This document shows positions 24,390-31,814 of a DNA stretch of 64,000 bases, in pieces (positions within the stretch are counted from its first letter, which is position 1; every line of letters starts with the position of its first letter). The stretch spans positions 31,044 through 95,043 of the forward strand of contig NZ_QJJU01000025.1 in NCBI RefSeq assembly GCF_003201655.1. The letters run 5' to 3'. The DNA is from Mycolicibacterium moriokaense. Lineage in GTDB: Bacteria; Actinomycetota; Actinomycetes; Mycobacteriales; Mycobacteriaceae. The notes under the pieces are model-generated. The model was given only the letters and a program-made list of their open reading frames with translations. It searched no databases and was not told the DNA's origin. Both the position numbers and the translations under genes were made by a program.

Positions 24390-25364
24390 GTGTCCGAAGG
24401 AATGAAGCTGGTTGACCGTGTTTCTGCGATCAACTGGAACCGCCTGCAGGACGAAAAAGACGCCGAGGTGTGGGACCGGTTGACCGGCAACTTCTGGTTG
24501 CCAGAGAAGGTGCCGGTGTCCAACGACATCCCGTCGTGGAACACGCTGACCGCCCACGAGAAGCAGTTGACCATGCGCGTGTTCACCGGCCTGACGCTGC
24601 TGGACACTATCCAGGGCACCGTCGGCGCGGTCAGCCTGATCCCCGACGCGCTGACCCCGCACGAGGAAGCTGTCTACACCAACATCGCGTTCATGGAGTC
24701 CGTGCACGCCCGCAGCTACAGCAACATCTTCTCGACGCTGTGCTCCACCGGCGAGATCGACGATGCGTTCCGCTGGTCGGAGGAGAACCCCAACCTCCAG
24801 CGCAAGGCCGAGATCGTCATGCAGTACTACAAGGGCGACGAGCCGCTGAAGCGCAAGGTGGCGTCCACGCTGCTGGAGAGCTTCCTGTTCTACTCGGGCT
24901 TCTATCTGCCGATGTACTGGTCGAGCCGCGCCAAGCTGACCAACACCGCCGACATGATCCGGCTGATCATCCGCGACGAGGCCGTGCACGGCTATTACAT
25001 CGGCTACAAGTATCAGAAGGGCCTGGCGCTCGAGGACGACGCCCGCAAGGCCGAGCTCAAGGACTACACCTACGAGCTGCTGTTCGAGCTCTACGACAAC
25101 GAGGTGGAGTACACCCAGGACCTCTACGACGAGGTCGGCCTGACCGAAGACGTCAAGAAGTTCTTGCGCTACAACGCGAACAAGGCGCTGATGAACCTCG
25201 GCTACGAGGCGTTGTTCCCGCGCGACGAGACCGACGTCAACCCGGCGATCCTGTCGGCACTTTCACCGAATGCCGATGAGAACCACGACTTCTTCTCGGG
25301 TTCCGGCTCCAGCTACGTGATCGGCAAGGCCGTCAACACCGAAGACGAGGACTGGGACTTCTAG
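24390..25364 (+). CDS. nrdF: Class Ib ribonucleotide reductase beta subunit
   Basis: A 324-residue NrdF of the NrdF2 type. The dimetal ligands lie on the four-helix bundle (EEAVYTNIAFMESVHARSY, ESFLFYSGFYLPMYW, RDEAVHGYYIGY), and the radical tyrosine sits one helix turn from the MESVHA segment. The tail EDEDWDF is the peptide that docks on NrdE. The GTG start gives exactly the 324 residues of mycobacterial NrdF2; upstream in-frame ATGs would run into the preceding gene and promoter. It works with NrdE and NrdI, although nrdF is 5 kb away from them. Confidence 0.95.
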   Translation: MSEGMKLVDRVSAINWNRLQDEKDAEVWDRLTGNFWLPEKVPVSNDIPSWNTLTAHEKQLTMRVFTGLTLLDTIQGTVGAVSLIPDALTPHEEAVYTNIAFMESVHARSYSNIFSTLCSTGEIDDAFRWSEENPNLQRKAEIVMQYYKGDEPLKRKVASTLLESFLFYSGFYLPMYWSSRAKLTNTADMIRLIIRDEAVHGYYIGYKYQKGLALEDDARKAELKDYTYELLFELYDNEVEYTQDLYDEVGLTEDVKKFLRYNANKALMNLGYEALFPRDETDVNPAILSALSPNADENHDFFSGSGSSYVIGKAVNTEDEDWDF

Positions 25365-25375
25365 ACCGCAGGTCA

Positions 25376-25420
25376 GGCCCAAACCACCGTTCGGGCGCGA
25401 AAGTGCGAGTGGATTGGGCC
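25376..25420. terminator. Inverted repeat between convergent nrdF and methyltransferase gene
   Basis: GGCCCAAACCAC (25376-25387) pairs with GTGGATTGGGCC (25409-25420), one A-A mismatch. The loop contains GGGCGCGAAAGTGCGA, a sequence also found in the hairpin after ligA, so it belongs to a dispersed family. Confidence 0.7.
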
Positions 25421-25442
25421 ATTTCGTCGATCTCGACGATAG

Positions 25443-26294
25443 CTAGGTCGTCGCGACCAACAGCTCCTCGGTGGTGAACGGCCGAAGGCCATCCGTGCGG
25501 TCGGCGAAGTAGCGCTGCGTGTAGTCGGCGGCAGACACATGCCGGGCTGTCTTGAAGCCGGAATCGCGTGCCATCGTAAGGATTTCGTCCGGCGCGTAGT
25601 AGCTGATGAACGGCGTACCCGAAGCGCGGGCGGCAGCATCCGTCGCTCGATGCATGGCTTGCTCTTCGGGATCGACGAGCTCCACAGGCTGCATGAACGT
25701 CATCGCCAGCGTGGAACCAGCCGCCAGCGCTGCGCTTTGGCGCAGGGTCGCGGCTGTCGCCGCCCTGGTGAGGTACATCGACACGCCGAGCGATGCCACG
25801 ACCGTCGGCTTCGTCGCGTCAAAGCCGTTGGCCAGCAACCCGTCCCACCATGAGGTCGTTTCGAAGTCGACCGGCACCAACCGTAGCCACTCCGGAATGC
25901 CGAAGCCGAATTCGACCAGCCGCTGGCGCTTCCACGCCTGCGGTCCTGGCTGGTCCACCTCGAATACCGTGATGCGCGACGCAATTTCAGCCCTGCGCTG
26001 GGCGAACGTGTCCAGGCCTGCGCCGAGCAGAACGTACTGCCCGACGCCATGATCGGCCTGTTCGGTGACAAGATCCTCGATGAAGCGGGCCCGTGCCACG
26101 ATCGACGCGCGGACGCCGGGGGTGGCGTATTCGTTCATGTCGGGCCGCTGGCGCCAATCGGCGTCGGGCCCGGCGAGTTGCAGGCCGATCCGATCGTCGA
26201 GGATGTGGGGCGGCGCGTCGACTTCCAGATGCAGCGCGCGCCATAGTGCGGTACGAACCGCGGTGCTGTCGGGTGTTGCCGTCGCTTGGTTCAT
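25443..26294 (-). CDS. Class I SAM methyltransferase, mycobacterial TIGR00027 / PPM1-like family
   Basis: A 283-residue member of the large actinobacterial leucine-carboxyl-methyltransferase-like family. Landmarks: RARFIEDLVTEQADHGVGQYVLLGAGLDTFAQR near residues 70-105 in two blocks, with LGAGLDT as SAM motif I; VFEVDQPGPQAWKRQRL near 115; and LGVSMYLTRAATAATL near 170. The acceptor is unknown; relatives methylate small natural products. Its ATG overlaps the stop of the VOC gene (ATGA), so it is the last gene of a coupled RHH-VOC-methyltransferase operon. Confidence 0.87.
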   Translation of the reverse strand: MNQATATPDSTAVRTALWRALHLEVDAPPHILDDRIGLQLAGPDADWRQRPDMNEYATPGVRASIVARARFIEDLVTEQADHGVGQYVLLGAGLDTFAQRRAEIASRITVFEVDQPGPQAWKRQRLVEFGFGIPEWLRLVPVDFETTSWWDGLLANGFDATKPTVVASLGVSMYLTRAATAATLRQSAALAAGSTLAMTFMQPVELVDPEEQAMHRATDAAARASGTPFISYYAPDEILTMARDSGFKTARHVSAADYTQRYFADRTDGLRPFTTEELLVATT

Positions 26295-26629
26295 TTCGGC
26301 GCTTGCAGCTTCCAGTCGCGGCCATCGGGGTCGCGAACGGTCATCAGTCTTGTGCCCCAATGGGTGTCCTCCCATTCGCTGACAACCTCGACGGAGCCGT
26401 CGAGCTCGAATGCGTCGGCGTCGGCCACCGCCAGCACGACGTGCCGTCGAGTCGGCTCGGTGTCGGGGACCTCGGCGATGAACAGATATGGGCCGTCACC
26501 GCTACGAAGCTGGCCGGAGTTGTGGTCCGTCGCGAACTCGACTTCGTAGCCAAGTCCCTGAAAGAACTTGGCCGACTTGCCCCAGTTGTGGGTCTCCAGG
26601 AACACGGCCTCGATGCCCTCGGTCGTCAT
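26291..26629 (-). CDS. VOC (glyoxalase/dioxygenase-fold) family protein
   Basis: A 112-residue VOC protein: an N-terminal beta-alpha-beta unit (EAVFLETHNWGKSAKFFQGLGYEVEF) and a second half with DTHWG-like DTEPTRRHVVLAVADADAF and LMTVRDPDGRDWKLQAPK. Candidate metal ligands exist, but the set is incomplete for classical glyoxalase I, so function is open (binding, resistance or isomerase). The ATG follows directly after the TGA of the RHH gene with GGAGAGC as ribosome site. RHH-VOC pairs recur in actinobacteria as far as I recall. Confidence 0.85.
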   Translation of the reverse strand: MTTEGIEAVFLETHNWGKSAKFFQGLGYEVEFATDHNSGQLRSGDGPYLFIAEVPDTEPTRRHVVLAVADADAFELDGSVEVVSEWEDTHWGTRLMTVRDPDGRDWKLQAPK

Positions 26630-26797
26630 TCAGCTCTCCTTCGTCGATTGCTTGCCGTGGGTGTCGAGGTAGGACCGCAGCGCATCCGCCACCAGAGCCG
26701 ACAGCGATGACTCCGTCTCGATCGCATGGTGTTTGACCTGCCTGATCAGGCCAACCGGCAGGTACACGTTGAACTGCTTAACGTCCTCGTCGCCCAC
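26630..26797 (-). CDS. Small ribbon-helix-helix (CopG/MetJ-fold) regulator
   Basis: A 55-residue protein too short to be noticed easily. VKQFNVYLPVGLIRQVKHHAI gives the ribbon and helix A, and SSLSALVADALRSYL helix B, the pattern of CopG/VapB antitoxin-type DNA-binding proteins. No toxin gene is adjacent; the next genes are VOC and methyltransferase, so it likely regulates its own operon. GTG at 26797 is the only start in frame after a TAG and is preceded by -10 TAGCAT ending 6 nt upstream: a leaderless start. The overlapping palindrome is its probable operator. Confidence 0.8.
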   Translation of the reverse strand: MGDEDVKQFNVYLPVGLIRQVKHHAIETESSLSALVADALRSYLDTHGKQSTKES

Positions 26798-26803
26798 GAA
26801 GGC

Positions 26804-26828
26804 GATGCTAGCATGCTAGTAACCTAGT
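26804..26828 (-). promoter_or_regulatory. Promoter/operator of the RHH-VOC-methyltransferase operon
   Basis: The perfect palindrome CTAGCATGCTAG (26808-26819) overlaps the -10 TAGCAT (26809-26804). ATGCTAG occurs twice in tandem 8 bp apart, with a third CTAG close by. RHH proteins bind short repeated half-sites, so this fits autoregulation. Confidence 0.55.
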
Positions 26829-26848
26829 GCCAAGGTAGTTGGTGCGCT

Positions 26849-26894
26849 GACGCAAAAGCCCCCGAACGACGGGCGCGTCGGGGGCCGTTGCGTC
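26849..26894. terminator. Inverted repeat after APC permease gene
   Basis: GACGCAAAAGCCCCCGA (26849-26865) pairs with its complement at 26878-26894 at 15 of 17 positions. The flank TTGCGTCTGCTCGCGC is identical to that of the hairpin after serB2. It lies 12 nt beyond the permease stop and ahead of the RHH promoter. Confidence 0.7.
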
Positions 26895-26905
26895 TGCTCG
26901 CGCTA

Positions 26906-28501
26906 TTAAGTGTCCGCCCGCTCGTGCGAATCCTCCATGACCGTGCGGCCGATCTCCGCGTAGGCGTCCGGCTTCGCGTACCGCATCCATACGGCGTACG
27001 CCACGCCGAGCGCGAACACCGCCAGGATGATGTACGGGCCCGCCTTGAACACCTCCGAGTTAGCGGCATAGCCTGCGGCGAACGCGCGGTTGTCCCATAG
27101 CAGCCACACGACGTACAGCATTGCCAAGCCGCCGATCAGCGGAGCGATCAGGGTGGTGATCACGTTGCCCGGGTGGGTCTTTCGCACCCAGAAGTACCAG
27201 ATCACCGCCACCGAACAGATGGCCTGCACCAGAAGGATCGCCGCCGTGCCGATCAGTGCCAGCAGGCCGTAAATGTTGGTGTAGGGCACCAGCGCCGGGG
27301 TGTCCACTGGAACGCCGTTGGCGTCCGGAACCTGCACCGCCGTGAACCCGGCGAACAGCAGCACGATCACCAGCGTGATCACCGCCTGCACCGCCGAAGC
27401 GATGTAGGGCGAACCGTGGCTGGGATGGGTCGCGCCGACCGTGGAACGCGCTGCGGCCGAGGGGATTTCGCGGCCAAGGGCGTACAGGTAGCGCGATGCC
27501 GCGTTGTGGAAGGCCAGCGCACATGCGAACGAACCGATGACGAGCAGAATCTTGTACACGTCGAGCAGCACGGTGCCGAGGTTGGCCTGCACCAGTCCGA
27601 AGAACAGGTTGAGCGGCGACGCGCTGATCGAGGTCTCGACGGACGTCTTTGCGCCGTTGCCCGCAAGCACCATCGCGGAGATGAACGTGTAGAACAGGCC
27701 CAGTCCGACGACCGCGATCAGCGTGGCCCGCGGGACGATCTTCTTCGGGTTGCGCGACTCCTCGCCGTAGACGGCCGTCGTCTCAAAGCCGACCCACGAC
27801 CAGAAGGCGAAGAACAGTCCGATAGCCATCGACCCAGCCGCCGCCGCCGTGCCGAACGCGCCTGCGGGCAGGCTCTCGAATGCGGTGTTCAGCAGCACCG
27901 TCTTGTTGAGCATGAAGCCGTCGGGTCCGCCGCCTTTGAAGATCACCGAAAACGCCAAGGCTAAGAGCACGAGCACCTCGGACACCAGGGTCACACTGAG
28001 CACCGCCGCGGTCAGGCTGATCTGGAAGTGGCACAGCGCGCCGATGATCAGGATCGCGCCGACCGCGAACACCAGCCACGGGATGTTCACTCCGGCAATG
28101 GTGTTCACGGCGTCATTGGCGAAGTAGGCGCATCCGCCGATCAACGAGCCTTCGAAGATCACATAGGCGAACGTCGCCAACAGTCCGCTGGCCATACCCC
28201 AGACTTGGCCAAGCCCATGGGAGATGAAGCCGTAGAACGCGCCGGTGGTAGTGATGTGCTTGGCCATCGCGACATAGCCGAGCGCGAACAGTGTCAGCGC
28301 GATCGTGGCGAACAGGAAGCCCGCCGGTGTGCCGAGCCCGTTGCCGAATCCGACAGCGATCGGCACGTTTCCGGTCATCGCCGTTATCGGCGCCGCGTTG
28401 GCGACGGCCATGAAGATGACCGCGACGATGCCGACCGCGCCCTTCTTCAGGCCGGCCTGCGGTGCGATGGCGGGTTCGATGGCTGCGGATTCAGTGGTCA
28501 C
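26906..28501 (-). CDS. APC superfamily amino-acid permease
   Basis: A 531-residue transporter with about twelve hydrophobic segments. The N-terminal consensus GIVAVIFMAVANAAPITAMTGN is the first discontinuous helix of the APC fold, and GFETTAVYGEESRNPKK near 240 is the conserved loop after TM6. Likely imports an amino acid or amine; specificity is not readable. GTG at 28501 is chosen because GGAGGG lies 5 nt upstream; a longer open frame continues 116 codons but lacks similarity. The gap to the next gene is 233 bp, suggesting a long leader. Confidence 0.85.
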   Translation of the reverse strand: MTTESAAIEPAIAPQAGLKKGAVGIVAVIFMAVANAAPITAMTGNVPIAVGFGNGLGTPAGFLFATIALTLFALGYVAMAKHITTTGAFYGFISHGLGQVWGMASGLLATFAYVIFEGSLIGGCAYFANDAVNTIAGVNIPWLVFAVGAILIIGALCHFQISLTAAVLSVTLVSEVLVLLALAFSVIFKGGGPDGFMLNKTVLLNTAFESLPAGAFGTAAAAGSMAIGLFFAFWSWVGFETTAVYGEESRNPKKIVPRATLIAVVGLGLFYTFISAMVLAGNGAKTSVETSISASPLNLFFGLVQANLGTVLLDVYKILLVIGSFACALAFHNAASRYLYALGREIPSAAARSTVGATHPSHGSPYIASAVQAVITLVIVLLFAGFTAVQVPDANGVPVDTPALVPYTNIYGLLALIGTAAILLVQAICSVAVIWYFWVRKTHPGNVITTLIAPLIGGLAMLYVVWLLWDNRAFAAGYAANSEVFKAGPYIILAVFALGVAYAVWMRYAKPDAYAEIGRTVMEDSHERADT

Positions 28502-28734
28502 CACGGCCCTCCTGATTCGGATCAGAGTGTGTGAGGGTCCTGCGACGCTGCAGTCCGCTGTGAGCCTCGCACCACTCCGCCATCCCGACAACCGGAGGAC
28601 ACCTGGCCGTAACACAAGGCTTTTCGGGAGCCCGTGCTCCTGGTGATTCGACGGCGATGAACGCGCGGTGAATGACCGGAGAACTGTGAAACCCGGCCTG
28701 GCGCGGCCACTACCCCAGCAACGACACTTGCAGC
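28502..28734. other. Divergent intergenic region, permease / DUF3349 gene
   Basis: The 233-bp region holds GGAGCCCGTGCTCC (a small hairpin) and several GC-rich repeats but no riboswitch, tRNA or terminator that I can identify. Promoters for both neighbours must lie here. A tRNA-like fragment on the minus strand was rejected. Confidence 0.35.
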
Positions 28735-29067
28735 GTGACCGCCACGTCGCTTGTGAACTCAATCCTGAACTGGCTGCGCGCCGGCTACCCCGAAGGTGTT
28801 CCCGGTCCCGACCGGGTACCGCTGCTGGCGCTGCTGCGCGCCACGCCATTGACGGAAGACCAGATCAAAGAGGTGGTACGCAACATCACCGCCGACGGCT
28901 CGAGCGCGCTTGCCGATGGTGAGATCGGCGAGGACGAGATCGCCGCGTTCATCAAAGACGTCTCACACCACGACGCCGGTCCGGAGAACGTGCAACGGAT
29001 CGCCGCCAAGCTGGCCGCGGCCGGGTGGCCGCTGCACGGCGTCGAACACGCTGCCGCCGACCAGTAG
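28735..29067 (+). CDS. DUF3349 domain protein (Rv3046c type)
   Basis: A 110-residue helical protein. VNSILNWLRAGYPEGVPGPDRVPLLALLRATPLT in two blocks near the N-terminus and LTEDQIKEVVRNITADG near 40 are the DUF3349 signature, an actinobacterial domain of unknown function with solved structures. The second half (IGEDEIAAFIKDV, NVQRIAAKLAAAGWPL) completes the domain. GTG start. Its stop is only 3 bp from the convergent adhC stop. Confidence 0.85.
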   Translation: MTATSLVNSILNWLRAGYPEGVPGPDRVPLLALLRATPLTEDQIKEVVRNITADGSSALADGEIGEDEIAAFIKDVSHHDAGPENVQRIAAKLAAAGWPLHGVEHAAADQ

Positions 29068-29070
29068 CCG

Positions 29071-30117
29071 TCAGCGCAGCGACGCGGTATCGATCACGAA
29101 GCGGTACCGCACGTCGCTTGCCAGCACGCGCTCGTAGGCCTCGTTGATGTAATCCGGTTGGATGACCTCGATTTCGGGGCGCACGTCGTGCTCGCCGCAG
29201 AAGTCAAGCATCTCTTGGGTTTCGGCGATGCCGCCGATCAGCGAGCCCGACAGGTTGCGTCGCATTCCCAGCAGCGGCATCACAGGCACGCTCATCGGGC
29301 GCTCGGGGGCTCCGAGTTCGACCAACGTGCCGTCAACGTCGAGCAGTCCCAGGTAGTCACCCATGTCCAGGTTGGCGGACACGGTGTTGAGGATGAGATC
29401 GAACGATCCAGCCAGTTTCTTGAATGTCTCCGGGTCGGAGGTGGCGTAGTACTCGTTGGCGCCGAGCCGAAGGCCGTCTTCCATCTTCTTCAGCGACTGG
29501 CTCAACACCGTCACATTGGCCCCCATCGCATGAGCGAGCTTGACGGCCATATGGCCAAGGCCGCCCAGTCCGATGACGGCGACGCGGGTGTCCGGCCCGG
29601 CGCTCCAGTGCCGCAGCGGCGAATAGGTCGTGATGCCCGCGCACAGCAGGGGTGCGGCGGCGTCCAGCGGTATCGAGTCGGGGATGCGCAGCACGTAGTT
29701 CTCGTCGACGACGATCGCACCGCTGTATCCGCCCTGGGTCTGCGTGCCGTCGCGGTCCACCGCTCCGTAGGTGCCGACCATGCCGCGCTTGCAGTAGTTC
29801 TCCTCGCCGGCCAGGCAGCTACTGCATTCCCGGCACGAGTCGACGAAACAGCCGACGCCAACGCGATCGCCGACCTTGAACGCGGTCACCTCCGCACCGA
29901 CCGCGGTGACGATGCCCGCGATCTCGTGGCCTGGTGCCAACGGGTAGTCGATCTGGCCCCACTCGCCCTTGACGGTGTGGATGTCGGAGTGACAAATGCC
30001 CGCGAAGTGGATGTCAAAGGCCACATCGTGTGGTCCGGGATCGCGGCGCTCGATGGTGGTCTTGGCCAGCGGCTCGGTCGCCGAGGTAGCGGCATAGGCG
30101 GAAACGGTCGTCGTCAT
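29071..30117 (-). CDS. adhC: NADP-dependent zinc alcohol dehydrogenase AdhC
   Basis: A 348-residue zinc MDR alcohol dehydrogenase. Catalytic zinc ligands are in FAGICHSDIH (Cys near 41) and GHEIAG (His near 64); structural zinc is bound by the four Cys of CRECSSCLAGEENYC near 96-110. The cofactor motif GLGGLGHMAVKLA near 175 is followed by a region (SQSLKKM) that suits NADP(H). The YahK/CAD-like family reduces aldehydes, including aromatic and lipid-derived ones. The ATG follows AGAGGA; the upstream in-frame extension is not homologous. Confidence 0.92.
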   Translation of the reverse strand: MTTTVSAYAATSATEPLAKTTIERRDPGPHDVAFDIHFAGICHSDIHTVKGEWGQIDYPLAPGHEIAGIVTAVGAEVTAFKVGDRVGVGCFVDSCRECSSCLAGEENYCKRGMVGTYGAVDRDGTQTQGGYSGAIVVDENYVLRIPDSIPLDAAAPLLCAGITTYSPLRHWSAGPDTRVAVIGLGGLGHMAVKLAHAMGANVTVLSQSLKKMEDGLRLGANEYYATSDPETFKKLAGSFDLILNTVSANLDMGDYLGLLDVDGTLVELGAPERPMSVPVMPLLGMRRNLSGSLIGGIAETQEMLDFCGEHDVRPEIEVIQPDYINEAYERVLASDVRYRFVIDTASLR

Positions 30118-30256
30118 ATCAGTCCTCTTTGTCGTCTTTATTGCATGCGCCAAGGAACTTAGCGAAGCTAATTGGATTTGCCGCATCGGTGCGACTCACC
30201 GGGTTTAACGGCCGAAACGACGGCCGTCATTCCCGTTTCGAGCTGTGAGATTCAGC

Positions 30257-30532
30257 CTAAAGGCCAGCGGCGCGGTATGCCCCGTTGAACGACGACCGCT
30301 CGTAGCGGGCCACCCCCGCGTGGGTGTAGGGGTCGCGGTCGACGATGTCCTGCGCGGCCTCGGAGTCCATGTCAGTGGTGATGAGCATGCCGCCCGACCC
30401 GTCCTCCTGACGTCCCGCCAGCAGCAGCCGGCCTGCGTCGATCTCCGACTTCAGGAATTCGAGATGGGCCGGTCGGGTCTGCTCGACGACGTCGGGCGAT
30501 TGCAGGTATGTCGACTTCAGCACGTGGAACAC
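30257..30532 (-). CDS. YciI family protein
   Basis: A 91-residue YciI-like protein of ferredoxin-like fold: RPAHLEFLKSEIDAGRLLLAGRQ carries the conserved His-Leu pair, and DPYTHAGVARYERSSF the Asp/Tyr region of the proposed active site. Family members dimerise and may act as small dehydrochlorinase- or hydrolase-like enzymes; true function is unknown. The GTG start lies 10 nt after the fecB stop, so it is probably co-transcribed behind fecB. Confidence 0.82.
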   Translation of the reverse strand: MFHVLKSTYLQSPDVVEQTRPAHLEFLKSEIDAGRLLLAGRQEDGSGGMLITTDMDSEAAQDIVDRDPYTHAGVARYERSSFNGAYRAAGL

Positions 30533-30542
30533 TTCCGCGACA

Positions 30543-31643
30543 TTAGTTGATGGGGGCGTTGACCCACTTCAGATCGGCCAGCATGCCGCGGGCAGCGACG
30601 ATGCCCTCACCGGTCTGCCACACCTCGTTGTTGACGGCGAACACCCGGTTGTCGCGGTTGGCCGACAGCTTCTTCCACGCGTCGCTGTCGAGCAACGTCG
30701 GGGCGCGGTCCCTGGCCGCGGGTGATGCGAACGAGACATAGACGATGTCGCCGTCGGCGATCGAGAAGTCGGGGGAGTTCTCCAAGTCGGTGTCGGTGAT
30801 CCCGATCTCGACATACGGCTTGTCGGTAAATCGTTGTGCGGCAGGGCGATCCACGCCCACCGCACCGAGCACGCTGCCGGGAAAGTTGGTCGCCCCGTAC
30901 ACCCTCATAGTGGTGTCGGTCAGCTGCACGACCGACGCCTGGAAGTGGGTGGCGTCGTTGTCGGTGCCGGTCTTGTCGGCGGCCTGCTCGAAGCCATCGA
31001 TCAAGCCGTTGGCGGCGTCGAGGCGTCCGGTCGCCGCGCCAACGGCGCGCAGGTTGTCCTCCCACGCCGCGCCCGGCGGACCGGTGAACACCGTCGGGGC
31101 GATCGCGGTCAGCTGCGGGTAGGCGTCCGGTGTCAGCGCCTGTGAGCCAAGGATCAGGTCGGGGTTGGCGGCCTTGATGGCCTGCACGTCCGGTTCGCTG
31201 CGGGTGCCCGCGCCAGGCAGGTCGTGCACGACCTTGCCGAGATAAGAAGGCTGACTGTCCGAGCCGTCGGGCAGCGCGGCGGCAACGATGCGCGACTGCA
31301 GGCCAAGGGCGCACAGCGCGTCGAGTTGGTCGCCGGACAGCACCACGATGCGCTGGGGGTCGGCGCGCACGGTGCTCGTCCCTGCGGCGTGCCGCACTTC
31401 CCGGTCCGGTGGGCCGGCGTCCACCGCGGCAGGATCGGGTGCGCACGATTCGTCGGGCCTGCGCCCATTGCCGAGCACGCCTGCGCTGGCAATCTTGGTC
31501 GTGCTCGTGACGACCGATTGTTCGGCGCCGGGGCGCGCCGGGCCTGCGTCCGATCCGCAACCACTGATGACGGTCACCGAAACCGCGGTGAGGATGGCGG
31601 TCGCGGAGGCAACGAGGCCCACGCGCGGTCCGCTGATCAGCAC
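30543..31643 (-). CDS. fecB: FecB-like iron-siderophore binding lipoprotein
   Basis: A 366-residue periplasmic-binding lipoprotein. The signal sequence ends in lipobox VISGC near residue 28, followed by a Pro/Gly linker. The BtuF-like domain begins QRIVVLSGDQLDALCALGLQSRIV and contains LPGAGTRSEPDVQAIKAANPDLIL, the family hallmark. It binds ferric siderophore or heme for uptake; M. tuberculosis Rv3044 is linked to heme and carboxymycobactin. The start is GTG. No ABC permease is adjacent. Confidence 0.9.
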   Translation of the reverse strand: MLISGPRVGLVASATAILTAVSVTVISGCGSDAGPARPGAEQSVVTSTTKIASAGVLGNGRRPDESCAPDPAAVDAGPPDREVRHAAGTSTVRADPQRIVVLSGDQLDALCALGLQSRIVAAALPDGSDSQPSYLGKVVHDLPGAGTRSEPDVQAIKAANPDLILGSQALTPDAYPQLTAIAPTVFTGPPGAAWEDNLRAVGAATGRLDAANGLIDGFEQAADKTGTDNDATHFQASVVQLTDTTMRVYGATNFPGSVLGAVGVDRPAAQRFTDKPYVEIGITDTDLENSPDFSIADGDIVYVSFASPAARDRAPTLLDSDAWKKLSANRDNRVFAVNNEVWQTGEGIVAARGMLADLKWVNAPIN

Positions 31644-31814
31644 GTCGCCGACGGTAACATCCGGGCTATTCGGCGCTGGTCAGGCGGCCAACCTCGGATG
31701 TCGCTGTGTGTTTACGACAGTTTGTAGGACCCACGCTTACACAGGCGCCGCAGGGAGATAGGATTCGTACGCGAACTCGTTGCGGATTGTGCCGATGAAC
31801 GTTTGGAGGACCTG

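Noticed and set aside
26630..26797. RHH gene as half of a toxin-antitoxin pair
   Set aside because: Neither neighbour has a PIN, RelE, MazF or similar toxin signature; the following gene is VOC-fold.
28550..28610. tRNA-like D-arm sequence (GGCGGAGTGGTGCGAGGC on the minus strand)
   Set aside because: No matching anticodon stem, T-loop or acceptor stem could be found around it.
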